Origin: an uncultured Thermoanaerobaculia bacterium
Lineage (GTDB): Bacteria; Acidobacteriota; Thermoanaerobaculia; Multivoradales; Multivoraceae
Assembly: GCA_951813015.1 (NCBI GenBank)
Contig: CATOTG010000008.1
Location: 546,742-610,741, forward strand
Reading direction: 5' to 3'
DNA length: 64,000 nucleotides
The position numbers were made by a program, and so were the translations under genes. A model generated the notes under the pieces. That model did not search any database. It worked only from the letters and a program-made list of their open reading frames with translations, and had not been told where the DNA came from. Below, piece after piece: positions 48,800 through 58,838 of this stretch. Numbering within the stretch: position 1 is the first letter of the stretch; each line of letters begins with the position of its first letter.

Positions 48800-50170
48800 A
48801 TGTCCACCCAGCGAGTCGAGATTCTGGGCGACACGATGCGCCGGCTGGCGCGCCGCGGCGCCCGCCGCAACCTTTCGCGCGTGCTCAGCAAGGTGCGGCC
48901 CGGAGACGTTGCCGCCGCGCTGCGGAAACTGGTGCCCACGGAGCAGTTGTTTGTCGTCCGGCTGGCGCTCGAGGACTACCCGGACTCGGCCGGCGAGGTG
49001 TTGCTGGAGCTGGAGCCCGGCGAACGGCGGCCGCTGCTCGAGGCGCTCTCGCCGTCCGAGATCGCGGGTTTGCTGGCTCCCCTGGCGGTCGACGACAGTG
49101 TCGAGATCGTCGACGGTCTCGAGGACGAGCTGCGCGACTCCGTGCTGGCTCTGCTCGACCGGCCCGACCGCGATGAACTGCAGACCCAGTTCGCCTACGA
49201 GGAGGACACGGCCGGGCGGATCATGAACACGGAGTTCTTCTCCCTGCCGGAGGACACGCCGGTCGGCGAGGCGATCGCCAAGATCCGCGAACACGGCGAG
49301 GTCGAGATGATCTTCTACCTCTACGTCGTCGATCCGGAGGGGTGCCTGGTCGGTGTCCTGTCCCTGCGGCAACTCCTGCTCTCGGTGCCCACCCGCAGCC
49401 TGAGCGAGATCATGAACCGTGGTCTGGTCACCGCGAACACCGATACGGACCAGGAAGATGTGGCGCAGCTCGCTTCGCGTTACGACTTCCTGGCGATTCC
49501 CGTGGTGGACGAGGACCGTCGCCTGCTGGGGCTGGTGACCGTGGACGACGTGATCGACATCGTGCAGGAGGAGGCGGAAGAGGACTTCTACAAGATGGTC
49601 GGGACCTCGGACGACGAGTTGTTGTACCGGGAACGGTCGTGGCGCGTAGCCGGCATCCGGCTGCCCTGGCTGCTGGTCAACCTGATCGGTCTGACCCTGA
49701 CCGGCGTCCTGATGAAGCAGTTCCAGATGAGACTGGACGCGGTCTTCCTGCTCGCCTTCGCGCCGGTGGTCATGGGCATGGGAGGCAACATCGGCAGTCA
49801 GACGATGACGCTGACCGTGCGCGGTCTGGCCACCGGCAGGATCGGCGAGGGCGGCGGCCGGATGCGGCGCTTCCTGATGCAGCAGATCCGGATCGGTCTC
49901 GTCGTGGGCCTGGTCTGCTCGACAGTTGCGGCGGCGGTGTCGGCGTTCCTGGAACAGAACCCCGCCTACAGCGCGGTGGTTGCGAGTTCGCTCTTTCTCG
50001 CCATCATGCTCGCGTCGCTGATCGGCTCCCTGCTGCCGATGGCCTTCGAGCGCATGGGCATCGACCCGGCGGTGGCCAGCGGCCCCATGGTCACGACCTT
50101 CAGCGACATCACGGGCATCCTGGTGTACTTCGGCCTGGCCGCCCTGATGATCGACAGGCTGGTCCGCTGA
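48800..50170 (+). CDS. mgtE: Magnesium transporter MgtE
   Basis: MgtE_N, CBS pair and TM domain: AYEEDTAGRIMNTEFFSLPEDTPVGEAIAKIRE...APVVMGMGGNIGSQTMTLTVRGLATG. Confidence 0.95.
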   Translation: MSTQRVEILGDTMRRLARRGARRNLSRVLSKVRPGDVAAALRKLVPTEQLFVVRLALEDYPDSAGEVLLELEPGERRPLLEALSPSEIAGLLAPLAVDDSVEIVDGLEDELRDSVLALLDRPDRDELQTQFAYEEDTAGRIMNTEFFSLPEDTPVGEAIAKIREHGEVEMIFYLYVVDPEGCLVGVLSLRQLLLSVPTRSLSEIMNRGLVTANTDTDQEDVAQLASRYDFLAIPVVDEDRRLLGLVTVDDVIDIVQEEAEEDFYKMVGTSDDELLYRERSWRVAGIRLPWLLVNLIGLTLTGVLMKQFQMRLDAVFLLAFAPVVMGMGGNIGSQTMTLTVRGLATGRIGEGGGRMRRFLMQQIRIGLVVGLVCSTVAAAVSAFLEQNPAYSAVVASSLFLAIMLASLIGSLLPMAFERMGIDPAVASGPMVTTFSDITGILVYFGLAALMIDRLVR

Positions 50171-50185
50171 CCGGCCGATGGAACG

Positions 50186-50950
50186 ATGAAGCGGCGAAGC
50201 GGCGAGGCACTGCTGCTTCAGACCATCGATCTGCACGAGCGGGATCGGATCGTTGTCTTTCTGAGCCGCGACTGGGGGTTGAAGCGGGGTGCTGCGCGCA
50301 GCGCCCGGGCCCGCTTCAGCCGTTTCGGCGGCGAGCTGCAGCAGCTCGCCAAGGTGCACCTGTCATGGTTCGAGAAGGACGGCCGTGACTTGGTGCGGCT
50401 CGGCGACGCGGAGATGATCAGGAGTCCCGGAGCCCTGCATGCCGACCTCGAGGGGATTCTCGTCTCTTCGTATCTCGCCGAGCACATGCAGGTCTTCGCC
50501 CAGGAGGACGAGCCCGAGAACCACCTCTACCGGCTCCTGGATACGACCGTGCAGGCGCTGCTCGCCGGCTGCGACCGCTCCCTGGCGGCTCGCTACCTGG
50601 AATGCTGGACCCTGCGGCTCTCCGGCGTGTTCCCGGCGCCCCGGCAGTGCCCGTCCTGCGGCAACGCGCTCGGAGACGAGGCGATGCTGGCGGTCGAAGG
50701 GCAAGGCCTGCTGTGTCCTTCGTGCGGCGCGGGGGCCGGCGCGAACCGGCGGATCGGCGAGCCGGCTCTCGCCTTCCTGCGCCGCATCGGCGGCGCCGGT
50801 CTGGCCCGGCTGCAGGAGAACGGAGGCGTCGACAAGTCGACGCTCAAGTCGGTCGAGGCGATTGCGCGCGAGGTCCGGCGGGCCTTCCTGGGCAAGGAAC
50901 TCAAGAGCTACGGCGTGATGCAGCGGACGCTGCGGGATGTCGCGCCGTGA
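50186..50950 (+). CDS. recO: DNA repair protein RecO
   Basis: TIDLHERDRIVVFLSRDWGLKRGAARSARARFSRFGGELQ...CPSCGNALGDEAMLAVEGQGLLCPSC. Confidence 0.9.
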   Translation: MKRRSGEALLLQTIDLHERDRIVVFLSRDWGLKRGAARSARARFSRFGGELQQLAKVHLSWFEKDGRDLVRLGDAEMIRSPGALHADLEGILVSSYLAEHMQVFAQEDEPENHLYRLLDTTVQALLAGCDRSLAARYLECWTLRLSGVFPAPRQCPSCGNALGDEAMLAVEGQGLLCPSCGAGAGANRRIGEPALAFLRRIGGAGLARLQENGGVDKSTLKSVEAIAREVRRAFLGKELKSYGVMQRTLRDVAP

Positions 50951-51100
50951 CGGTGCCGGCAGGGAACGCGGCGTTGGCGCGACGCGGCTGGAAGATGCCG
51001 CTGTTGGCGGGTCGGCGGGCGCCGTGACGGGGCAGGCAGGGAACCCGGCGTTGGCGCGACACGGCTGGAAGATGCCGCTGTTGGCGAGTCGGCGGGCGCC
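50947..51100. repeat. 77-bp tandem duplication (2 units) between recO and mutL
   Basis: gtgacggtgccggcagggaacgcggcgttggcgcgac... at 50947 and 51024; a third partial begins at the mutL GTG (51101). Confidence 0.95.
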
Positions 51101-53020
51101 GTGACGGGGCCGGAACCCAATGCGCCGCCGGCGCGCCGCCCGTTGCAGCGGCTGCCCGACACGCTGATCTCCAAGATCGCGGCGGGCGAGGTGATCGAGC
51201 GACCGTCGTCCGTCGTCAAGGAACTCGTCGAGAATGCGCTCGACGCCGGCGCCTCGCGGCTCGAGGTCGACCTGACGAACGGCGGCAAGGACCTGATCGT
51301 GGTCACGGACGACGGCAGCGGCATCGCGGCCGAAGAAGCGATCCTGGCGGTCGAGCGCCACGCGACGAGCAAGATCGGCTCTTTCGAGGACCTGCTCGAG
51401 GTCGCGACCCTGGGATTCCGGGGCGAGGCGTTGTCTTCGATTGCCGCCGTCTCGAAGTGCGAACTGCTCACGGCGCAAAGCCCCGGCGAGGGCCACAGGC
51501 TCCTGGTCGAGGGCGGGAAGGCAGCGGTCGATGAGCCGGTGAGCCGGCCGCGCGGGACGACGGTGAGGGTGGAGTCGCTGTTCTACAACGTGCCGGCGCG
51601 CAAGCAGTTCCTCAAGCGCACGGCAACCGAACTGCGGCATGCGACGACGGTGGTCCAGGGATACGCCCTGGCGCGTCCGGACGTGACCTTCGTTCTGCGC
51701 CACGCTCCCGACGGGGCGTCTCCCCCGCGAGAGCTTCTGCGCGCCCAGGCGACCGGAATCGACTCGGCCGGCCGGCTGGAACGGATTGCCCAGCTGTTCG
51801 GGCCCGATCTGGCGAGTCACCTGATTCCGCTGCCCGAGGCCAGGAGGCGGCAGGGCGTCGACGGTTTCGTCGGCGACCGCGAGACTTCCAGGGGCAGGCG
51901 GCAGTTCGTTTTCGTCAATGGTCGCCTGTTGCGCGACCGGGCCGTGCTCGCCATCTACTACAAGGCGGTTCGGGACTTGATGAAGGGCGACCCGGCGCCA
52001 GCCCTGTTTCTGTTCCTCGACGTGCCCCCGGAATCGGTCGACGTGAACGTTCACCCGCAGAAGGCGGAGGTCCGCTTTCGCGACGCGGCGATTCTCGGGC
52101 GGGTCGGCAGCGCGCTCCGCAGAGGGCTGGAGGCGGCAAAGGGTGAGGAGCCGGCGCCCCTGCGGGAACCTGGCGGACCGATGGCGCCCCCGGCCTGGAC
52201 CGGCGCCGGGCAGGTCCGTGAGACCCGACGCGCGGCGCCTTGGCTCGGCGCCGGCGCGGCGGGCGAGGCCCGTCGGGAGGAAGGCGCCGCAGCGCCCGAG
52301 GTTCCGAGCTGGGCGGCGGAACTTGCCGCGCGCTACGGCGGTAGCCGGCCGGGGCCGGCAGGCAAGCTGGCTGAGGTCGCCTACCGGCCGCAGCCTTCCT
52401 CCCCGGTCCCCCTGTCGGGGAAGGGCCGGGAGTCGCTCCGGCTGATCGGTCAGTACAAGGGAACGATGATCCTGATCGAGGGACCTGAGTCGTTGCTTGT
52501 CGTGGACCAGCACGTGGCCCACGAGCGCATTCTGTACGAGCGGTTCCGCTTCAGTCTTGCCGAGCAGGAGTCCAGGAGTCAGACGCTGCTCGTGCCCCGC
52601 GTGCTGGAGCTCTCCGCAGCGGAGAACGCGGCGCTGGCCGAGTGTTCCGCGGGCCTCGCGCGGTGCGGCTACTCGGTCAGCAGCCTCTCCGGCGGCAGCG
52701 CCGCGATCACCGCGATCCCCGCGGTGCTGCCGGACGCCGAGGCGGAGAGCCTGGTGCTCCGACTCGCGACTCGTGTCGCCGGCGGCGACGAGCTGCCGAG
52801 CGAGGAGGAGGCGCTGGCCGAGTACCTCCTGACCCAGCTGGCGGCCAGCCGCGCCTGCCGGGCCGCGGTCAAGATGCACCAGGCGCTGTCGGCGGAGAAG
52901 ATGGAGAGCCTGATCGGGGAGCTCTTTGCCTGCGAACACCCGTACACCTGCCCGCACGGAAGACCGGTCGTGCTGGAGTTGACCGACCGGGATCTCGAAC
53001 GGCGGTTCAAGCGCCGGTAG
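51101..53020 (+). CDS. mutL: DNA mismatch repair protein MutL
   Basis: LPDTLISKIAAGEVIERPSSVVKELVENALDAGASRLEVDL...DDGSGIAAEEAILAVERHATSKI...GFRGEALSSIAAVS. Confidence 0.97.
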   Translation: MTGPEPNAPPARRPLQRLPDTLISKIAAGEVIERPSSVVKELVENALDAGASRLEVDLTNGGKDLIVVTDDGSGIAAEEAILAVERHATSKIGSFEDLLEVATLGFRGEALSSIAAVSKCELLTAQSPGEGHRLLVEGGKAAVDEPVSRPRGTTVRVESLFYNVPARKQFLKRTATELRHATTVVQGYALARPDVTFVLRHAPDGASPPRELLRAQATGIDSAGRLERIAQLFGPDLASHLIPLPEARRRQGVDGFVGDRETSRGRRQFVFVNGRLLRDRAVLAIYYKAVRDLMKGDPAPALFLFLDVPPESVDVNVHPQKAEVRFRDAAILGRVGSALRRGLEAAKGEEPAPLREPGGPMAPPAWTGAGQVRETRRAAPWLGAGAAGEARREEGAAAPEVPSWAAELAARYGGSRPGPAGKLAEVAYRPQPSSPVPLSGKGRESLRLIGQYKGTMILIEGPESLLVVDQHVAHERILYERFRFSLAEQESRSQTLLVPRVLELSAAENAALAECSAGLARCGYSVSSLSGGSAAITAIPAVLPDAEAESLVLRLATRVAGGDELPSEEEALAEYLLTQLAASRACRAAVKMHQALSAEKMESLIGELFACEHPYTCPHGRPVVLELTDRDLERRFKRR

Positions 53021-53249
53021 TGTCCGCGGGTTCGCGGTCCGGGACGGCGTCCGCTGGCAGGCGCCCCCGACAGTTGGCCGCTGTGGACCCAGTCCATCTC
53101 CAGTCCGCAGGAGCTGATGCTGACGCTTGGCCTGTGGGGAGACGCGGTCGAGGTCGTGAACCGGCACTTCCCGGTGGCGAACCCCCGAAACAGCCCTGAG
53201 GGGAGGCTCCCCGTGCAGTCCCCGGGGCAAGGTTCGCGGGCGGACGGCA

Positions 53250-54146
53250 TCAGCCGAAGATCGCCCGCAGGATCATCACGGAGAGGGACGCGTTCTCACT
53301 CGAGCGGACGAACTGCCCGCCGCCCGCGACGGCGACCTGCTGCAGAAAGGACGCCGTGCCCGGATAGCTGCGACGAGCGGCGAAGGGAGGATCGACGAAC
53401 ACGGTCGATACGGTGTGCAGGGCGCCGGAGCGGGTGGCGAAGCTCCGGGCATCCGCGATCGCCTGGTCCCGCAGATGGGCGTGGGCCGGGTTGTCCGTGA
53501 TCAGGACGATCGACCGGCGCTCGCTGCCCGATCGCCAACCAGAGGCGGCGGCCGCGCGCAGCGCCTCCGCGAAGTCCTCGTCCGCTGTCGTGTTGCATCT
53601 TGCCGACCCGGCGCGCATCGACCGCGCGAAGGTCGTCAGCCGGGGCACGGATCCGCGGTCGACCGGTTGCAGTGGGGCGAGGCGCAGCGCGGGCGCGCCG
53701 CCGCACCCGTCCTTGAAGTCGATGATGCCGATGGCGGCGTCCTCGGTCAGGTCGAGCAGAAGCTCCGCCAGCCCGGCGATCTCCTCGCGCAGGCTGACAA
53801 TCTCGGCGGTCATGCTGCCGGTCGTGTCGAGGGCGATGACGAGGTCGATGGGCGGCAGCACCTGCACGGTCGATCCGTCTTCCTGGCGGGCCGGTTGGAG
53901 TGCGGGTCTCGCGGAGTCGAGTGCCCGTCTTGCGGAATCGCGTTCCTCTCTTGCGGAGTCGCGTTCCGCCTCGGCCCTGGCGGCTCGAGCGCGCAGGGCG
54001 TCGACCTCGTCGGACCGGGCGTCGCCGGTGTTGGGGAAGTAGGGCAGAAGCACGAACGCGACGATAATGAACGCGCCCAGGGCCGAGGCGAAGAGATCGA
54101 TGGCCGAGACGCTGAAGATGCTGGATTCCCGGCGAATCCGTTTCAC
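53250..54146 (-). CDS. MotB-like N-terminal TM plus von Willebrand factor A domain protein
   Basis: SSIFSVSAIDLFASALGAFIIVAFVLLPYF; MIDAS VIALDTTGSM. Confidence 0.85.
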   Translation of the reverse strand: MKRIRRESSIFSVSAIDLFASALGAFIIVAFVLLPYFPNTGDARSDEVDALRARAARAEAERDSAREERDSARRALDSARPALQPARQEDGSTVQVLPPIDLVIALDTTGSMTAEIVSLREEIAGLAELLLDLTEDAAIGIIDFKDGCGGAPALRLAPLQPVDRGSVPRLTTFARSMRAGSARCNTTADEDFAEALRAAAASGWRSGSERRSIVLITDNPAHAHLRDQAIADARSFATRSGALHTVSTVFVDPPFAARRSYPGTASFLQQVAVAGGGQFVRSSENASLSVMILRAIFG

Positions 54147-54155
54147 GGCGGCGCC

Positions 54156-55826
54156 TCAGTCCGTCGACACGGTCAGGCGGATTGCGGCGCCGACCCCGAT
54201 CTCGTCGCCGTCCGCCAGCCGGACCGGTTCGTCGACGCCGACTTCGTTCCCGTTCACCCAGGTGCCGTTCGTCGAATGGAGGTCCGCGACGAAGAGCGCT
54301 CCGTCTTCCACCGTGAGCCGGAAGTGTGTCCGGGACGCTTCCTGATGATCGATCACCGCATCCGCGCGGGCCGGACTTCGACCGACCACGACACCCTGCG
54401 GCGATCCCAGCAGCTCGGCCCCGACCTTGACGACGACGGCCCGGCCTTCCGTGTCGCGCCCTTCGAGCAGGCAGGAAAGGGGGGCGGGCACGATCGCCGC
54501 GGCGAGCTTTTCGTCGGATGTCCGGCGGGCGGCTTCCGAAGCCTGCAGCTCGCGCCGTCGGCGGCGCGCGAAACGCCACGCCAGGAGCAGCACGGCGAGC
54601 AGCACGAGGATGCCGGCCGCGAGAGCCGCGTACAGGACCCTGCGGCTCCGGTCGAGATCTTCCTCCAGGGCCTCGGCCCGCTCCTGCTGTTCCTCTGCCT
54701 GCTGGCGGGCCTCCGCGGCGCGCTCCTCCGCCTCCGCGGCCCGGGCCTGCGCTTCCCGGGCTCGAGCGTCAGCCTCCGCCGCCTCCTGCTCCCTGGCGGC
54801 CCGGGCGGCCTCCTTCTCAGCGGCTTCGGCCCGCAGCGCCTCGGCCTCCCTGCGCGCCTCGTCCCGCTCCGCCTGGGAGGCGCTCGCCTCGGTCTCGAGC
54901 ACGCGCGCGCGTTCCTCGGCGGCCGCGGCGCGCTCCTCTGCCTCTGCGGCGTCCTCCTCGGCCGCGACGGCGGCCGCCTGTCCCTCCAGGGCCTCCCTGC
55001 GCAGCCGGGCTTCCTGCGCCCGGGCGTCTGCCGTCCGGGCCTCCTGCTCCCGGGCCGCGAGGGCGGCTTCCTTTCCCGCCGCTTCGGCGGCCAGGGATTC
55101 GGCTTCCGCACGGGCCGCGTCGCGCTCGACCCTGGCGCGTCTTCCCAGGGTCTCCAGGACCTCGAGGCGTTCAGCGGCTGTCTCGGCCGCCGCGCGGGCC
55201 TGGTTCGCGTCCTGTTCGGCGGCGGCCACGGCTGCCCGGGCTGCCTGCGCCTCGCGGTCCCGCTGCGCGACGAGCCCGGCTGCCTCGGCGATCTGCTGGC
55301 GCAGGTCGAGGCTGATCTCGCTGGCGGAATCGGGCTGGCCGTCGGAGTCCGGCCGAGCCGCTGGGTCGCCCTGGTCGGTTGCGTCGGGCTGTGCCTCCGG
55401 GTTGGGCTGGGTCGTCGTGTCGGCTTGGACCGCTGGCTCGGCTTGGGCCGCTGGCTCGGCCTGGGGCGTTGTGTCGGCCTGGTCGGCTGTGTTGGCTTGG
55501 TCGGCTGTGTTGGCTTGGGTCGTTGCGTCGGGCCGGGTCGTTGCGTCGGGCCGGGTCGTTGTGTCGGGCCGGGTCGTTGTGTCGGGCTGGGTCGTTGTGT
55601 CGGGCTGGGTCGTTGTGTGGGGCCGGTCGGTTGTATCGGGTTGGGCCGCAATCGGGCTGCCCGCCAGGCACAGGACGAGCACGGCAGGTCCGAGGAGAGG
55701 CAATCGTCCGCGGTCGGCTGTTCCGCCGGTCACCCGCCGGTCGGACATTCCGCCCGTCACCGTGCCCCGTCGGCCGGCCATTCCGCCGGTCACCGTCACC
55801 CGCCGGCCGGCCGTTCCGCCCGTCAC
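54156..55826 (-). CDS. FHA-domain protein with signal/TM segments, TTRPD low-complexity region and Ala/Glu coiled coil
   Basis: C-terminal GVVVGRSPARADAVIDHQEASRTHFRLTVEDGALFVADLHSTNGTWVNGNEVGVDEPVRLADGDEIGVGAAIRLTV; TM LYAALAAGILVLLAVLLLAWRFA. Confidence 0.85.
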   Translation of the reverse strand: MTGGTAGRRVTVTGGMAGRRGTVTGGMSDRRVTGGTADRGRLPLLGPAVLVLCLAGSPIAAQPDTTDRPHTTTQPDTTTQPDTTTRPDTTTRPDATTRPDATTQANTADQANTADQADTTPQAEPAAQAEPAVQADTTTQPNPEAQPDATDQGDPAARPDSDGQPDSASEISLDLRQQIAEAAGLVAQRDREAQAARAAVAAAEQDANQARAAAETAAERLEVLETLGRRARVERDAARAEAESLAAEAAGKEAALAAREQEARTADARAQEARLRREALEGQAAAVAAEEDAAEAEERAAAAEERARVLETEASASQAERDEARREAEALRAEAAEKEAARAAREQEAAEADARAREAQARAAEAEERAAEARQQAEEQQERAEALEEDLDRSRRVLYAALAAGILVLLAVLLLAWRFARRRRRELQASEAARRTSDEKLAAAIVPAPLSCLLEGRDTEGRAVVVKVGAELLGSPQGVVVGRSPARADAVIDHQEASRTHFRLTVEDGALFVADLHSTNGTWVNGNEVGVDEPVRLADGDEIGVGAAIRLTVSTD

Positions 55827-55830
55827 ACGC
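55721..55830. repeat. 27/33-bp imperfect tandem repeat at a PP2C/FHA gene junction
   Basis: Units beginning ttccgcc[cg]gtcac at 55721, 55748, 55781 and 55814. Confidence 0.8.
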
Positions 55831-56980
55831 TTTCTCCCTGTTCCCCGGCGGCCGCCTCGACGATCGCGATCGTCGCATTGTCCTGGGTCGGCTTGCGCCG
55901 ATTCGCCACCGCCTCAAGCAGGGCATCCCGTATCGCCGCCGGACCGTCGGTTCGGTGGTCCGCGATGATGGCGGCGGTCTCCAGATCATCCAACGTGTCC
56001 ATGCCGTCGGTGACGGCCAGAACGAGGTCGCCCGGCATGAGCAGCTCGGGCATCGCCGAGGCGTCAATCCGGGCGATGTCCGATCCCACGAGCGCCGAGC
56101 GGAGTTGATGGGGACTCATGCTGTCCGCGGCCTCCGGGTCGACCTCGCGCAGGGCGGCGATCACCGGTCTCATCGAATGATCCTCATTCAGCTTCTTCAG
56201 CCGTCCGTCGCGATGGAGGAGGAGGGCCGAATCGCCGACACTGATCCACTCGAGTCCGTTGGAGGTCACCGCCGCCGCGACCAGGGTCGTTCCCATGCCC
56301 CGAAGTCCGGGATTCCCGGCTATCGCCTCGCCAAGCGCCCGGTTGGCCCGGTCGAGCGCTGCGCGCAGCCGGTCGGAAGGGCGGCCCTCGACGCCGTAGC
56401 CCTCCATGAACTCGCGCACCGCGAGTCGACTGGCCACATCGCCGGCGGCGTGGCCCCCCATCCCGTCGGCCACGATGACAGCCGGGTGGTGGCCTTCCGG
56501 GTCCAGAGTCACGCCGGCGATGAAGCCGAGATCGTCCTGCTGGGTCTCCCGCGTTCCGAGGAGCTGCCCCCCGGCGTGCCGCAGGGAACCGGCGAGCGCT
56601 TCGGCCTGGACCCCGGTCGATCCAGTGGTCACGGCCGCAGCCTCCGACGATCCGGCGGGTGTGGCCTCAACCCCGGTCGATCCGGCTGTTACGGCCTCGG
56701 TCTCCGACGATCCAGCGGGTACGGCCTCGGCCTCCGACGATCCGGCCGGGACGGGATCGCCGGTCGTCGTGCGGCGTCGGCGGGCCATGCGCCGACCAGC
56801 CAGCGCAGCGGCAGCGAGAAGAACGGCGAGAACCGCGAGGGCGGCGGAAATCAGCAACCCTTTCGGCCCCAGCGGATCGGACGCGCTCCTGATCGCTCTG
56901 CTCGCGCTGGACTGGCAACGCACAATGGCCCGAACGGGAAGCACGGCTTGAGAGGAGAGCCGGTCGCCCCGAGCGAGCAC
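55823..56980 (-). CDS. PP2C-family Ser/Thr phosphatase with N-terminal TM
   Basis: VIVADGMGGHAAGDVASRLAV...GMGTTLVAAAV...ISVGDSALLLHRDG...LAVTDGMDTL...TQDNATIAIVEA. Confidence 0.9.
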   Translation of the reverse strand: MLARGDRLSSQAVLPVRAIVRCQSSASRAIRSASDPLGPKGLLISAALAVLAVLLAAAALAGRRMARRRRTTTGDPVPAGSSEAEAVPAGSSETEAVTAGSTGVEATPAGSSEAAAVTTGSTGVQAEALAGSLRHAGGQLLGTRETQQDDLGFIAGVTLDPEGHHPAVIVADGMGGHAAGDVASRLAVREFMEGYGVEGRPSDRLRAALDRANRALGEAIAGNPGLRGMGTTLVAAAVTSNGLEWISVGDSALLLHRDGRLKKLNEDHSMRPVIAALREVDPEAADSMSPHQLRSALVGSDIARIDASAMPELLMPGDLVLAVTDGMDTLDDLETAAIIADHRTDGPAAIRDALLEAVANRRKPTQDNATIAIVEAAAGEQGESV

Positions 56981-57117
56981 GCCTCGCAGTGGCTCTGGTC
57001 GGGCCGCAGCCCCAGGTCGAACGATTGCTCCCGCCAGAATTGGCCGTTGCGCGGGCGGTCAGCTGGCTCAGCCTTCGTGGATGGTTCCGAGCTCGCGTAC
57101 CGAAAGCGACCGCCTCG

Positions 57118-57195
57118 CTCGAGTCCGGGAAACCGCCCGGTGTCGGAACGGGCGCGCTCGAGTCCGGGAGACCGTCCGGTGTCGGAACGGGCGCG
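57118..57195. repeat. 39-bp direct tandem repeat x2
   Basis: ctcgagtccggga[ag]accg[ct]ccggtgtcggaacgggcgcg at 57118 and 57157. Confidence 0.9.
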
Positions 57196-57284
57196 GCCTC
57201 GTCGACTCGGGCTGCATCGCCGCCACGTCGTAGCGGGCCAGGACCTCGGCGGCCGACCGCCGCGCCGCGGGGACCCTGGAACGA

Positions 57285-57923
57285 TCACTCCTCCGGCCAC
57301 GTGAAGTCGCCGCCGCAGAACGCGACGAAGCGCAACCGCGTTGCTCCGACGGTGATCGTCGCGCCGTGGGCCAGCTCCATCCGCTCTTCAATCGCCGTCT
57401 CGTCCAGGTAGGCGAGATTGGCGCCGCTCCCCGGGACGACGGAGAACACCCGGTGCCGGGGATCGTAGTTGACCCACAGGTGGCCTCTGCGCGAAATGCG
57501 CATGTCGCCGAAGGGCAGCGGAATGCGATTCCCGCTGCCTCGGCCCAGATCGTTGCGGCCAACGCCGACCCGCAGATCCCGACCGGTTCCGGGGCCTTCG
57601 ATCACGACGAGCCAGCCCGCGACCGGCCCGGAGTCCGTCGCGCCGCGCGTGGTCGGGATGGCGCCGGCGAGCTTCGTGGGCTCGTCGTCCGACCGTCTCG
57701 CAGGAACTGTCGCTGTCGTTCCCGGGCGCCGCACCACGGTTGGGGCGTCCAGTCCGGCGCCGACCCCGGTCCCCGACTCCTCGGCCCGGCCGCGGTTCGC
57801 GCGGTTCGCCATCGTGTCGGCGTCGGGTCGCTCGCCCTCGCGTTGCCCGGCAGAGTCGCCGCGCGGCATGACCAGCGTCGTCTCCTCGACGATCCGGCCA
57901 TCCGGAGTTCGGTATACAGGCAT
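57285..57923 (-). CDS. FHA-domain protein
   Basis: MPVYRTPDGRIVEETTLVMPRG...GWLVVIEGPGTGRDLRVGVGRNDLGRGSGNRIPLPFGDMRISRRGHLWVNYD. Confidence 0.8.
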   Translation of the reverse strand: MPVYRTPDGRIVEETTLVMPRGDSAGQREGERPDADTMANRANRGRAEESGTGVGAGLDAPTVVRRPGTTATVPARRSDDEPTKLAGAIPTTRGATDSGPVAGWLVVIEGPGTGRDLRVGVGRNDLGRGSGNRIPLPFGDMRISRRGHLWVNYDPRHRVFSVVPGSGANLAYLDETAIEERMELAHGATITVGATRLRFVAFCGGDFTWPEE

Positions 57924-57934
57924 CGTCGCGTCCT

Positions 57935-58795
57935 CTACCTGTCGTACAGTCGGTTGATCAGATTGTCGAGGCAGTACTGGCCGGCCCGGTTGAGGGCACC
58001 CTCTTCGCGGGCCTGCGTGATGCTCTGGACCAGGACGAGAGCTGCCGACTGTATCAACGCCAGCATCGTCGTGTAGAAGGCGACGCCCAGGTTCCGGGTG
58101 AGTTCCCCGAGCAGGGCCGGATCCTGGAAGTTGTCCGATGCGCCCGCCGCGTTCAGGGCGGCCGCGATCCCGACCACGGTGCCCACGAAGCCGATCGTCG
58201 GGATGACCCACACCAGGTAGCGGAGCAGGCTGTACCTTGCGTCGACCTCGTGCTGCATCAGGTCGAGCGAGGAGTTCAGCAGGGAATTCGCGCGGTCGGT
58301 CGACTTCGAACTCTGGAACTGCAGGACGCAGCGGGTGACGAGCCGCTGGAGAAAGAACTCCTCCTGTCCCCGCACCCGCGCCCGCACGGCGCCCAGGTCC
58401 TTGAGCCTGAGCATGGTCGCTTCGTCTTCGGGCAGCAGGCGCTTGTCGAGCTGGGCCCACTCGAGCCGGGTACGTCGATAGCGGACGGCGACCTCGCCCA
58501 GCGCGCCGAAGAAGATGAGCCACATCAGGTTCTGGATCGTGAAGGGGTAGGTGAAGACCGGCGAGTTGCGGTCCAGAAGGAAGGCCGCGGCGCGCCCCTC
58601 GGTGAACAGCAGGCTCAGGCCGCCGACGAAGCCGCACGCCGCGACCAGGGCCGCGCCCCAGGCGGCGAGGCGCGAACCGAGTTCCCCGGGCCCGCTCACG
58701 GCGACATCGGGAAGGGGCCCGTGCCCGTCGCTGTTCCCGGAGAGCGGTGGTCGCGATTGGCCGGTGCCGTTTGGATGCAGCGCGACCTTCGACAC
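57935..58795 (-). CDS. MotA/TolQ/ExbB-like proton channel protein
   Basis: YLVWVIPTIGFVGTVVGIAAALNAAG...GELTRNLGVAFYTTMLALIQSAALVLVQSI. Confidence 0.88.
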   Translation of the reverse strand: MSKVALHPNGTGQSRPPLSGNSDGHGPLPDVAVSGPGELGSRLAAWGAALVAACGFVGGLSLLFTEGRAAAFLLDRNSPVFTYPFTIQNLMWLIFFGALGEVAVRYRRTRLEWAQLDKRLLPEDEATMLRLKDLGAVRARVRGQEEFFLQRLVTRCVLQFQSSKSTDRANSLLNSSLDLMQHEVDARYSLLRYLVWVIPTIGFVGTVVGIAAALNAAGASDNFQDPALLGELTRNLGVAFYTTMLALIQSAALVLVQSITQAREEGALNRAGQYCLDNLINRLYDR

Positions 58796-58838
58796 GGGCT
58801 GCGAGCCCGCCCGAAAGCGCCGAGCGGCGCCAACGGCA

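Noticed and set aside
53040-53230. Possible protein remnant DSWPLWTQSISSPQELMLTLGLWGDAVEVVNRHFPVANP between mutL and the VWA gene
   Set aside because: Looks protein-like but too short and without a recognised family; not called without a database search.
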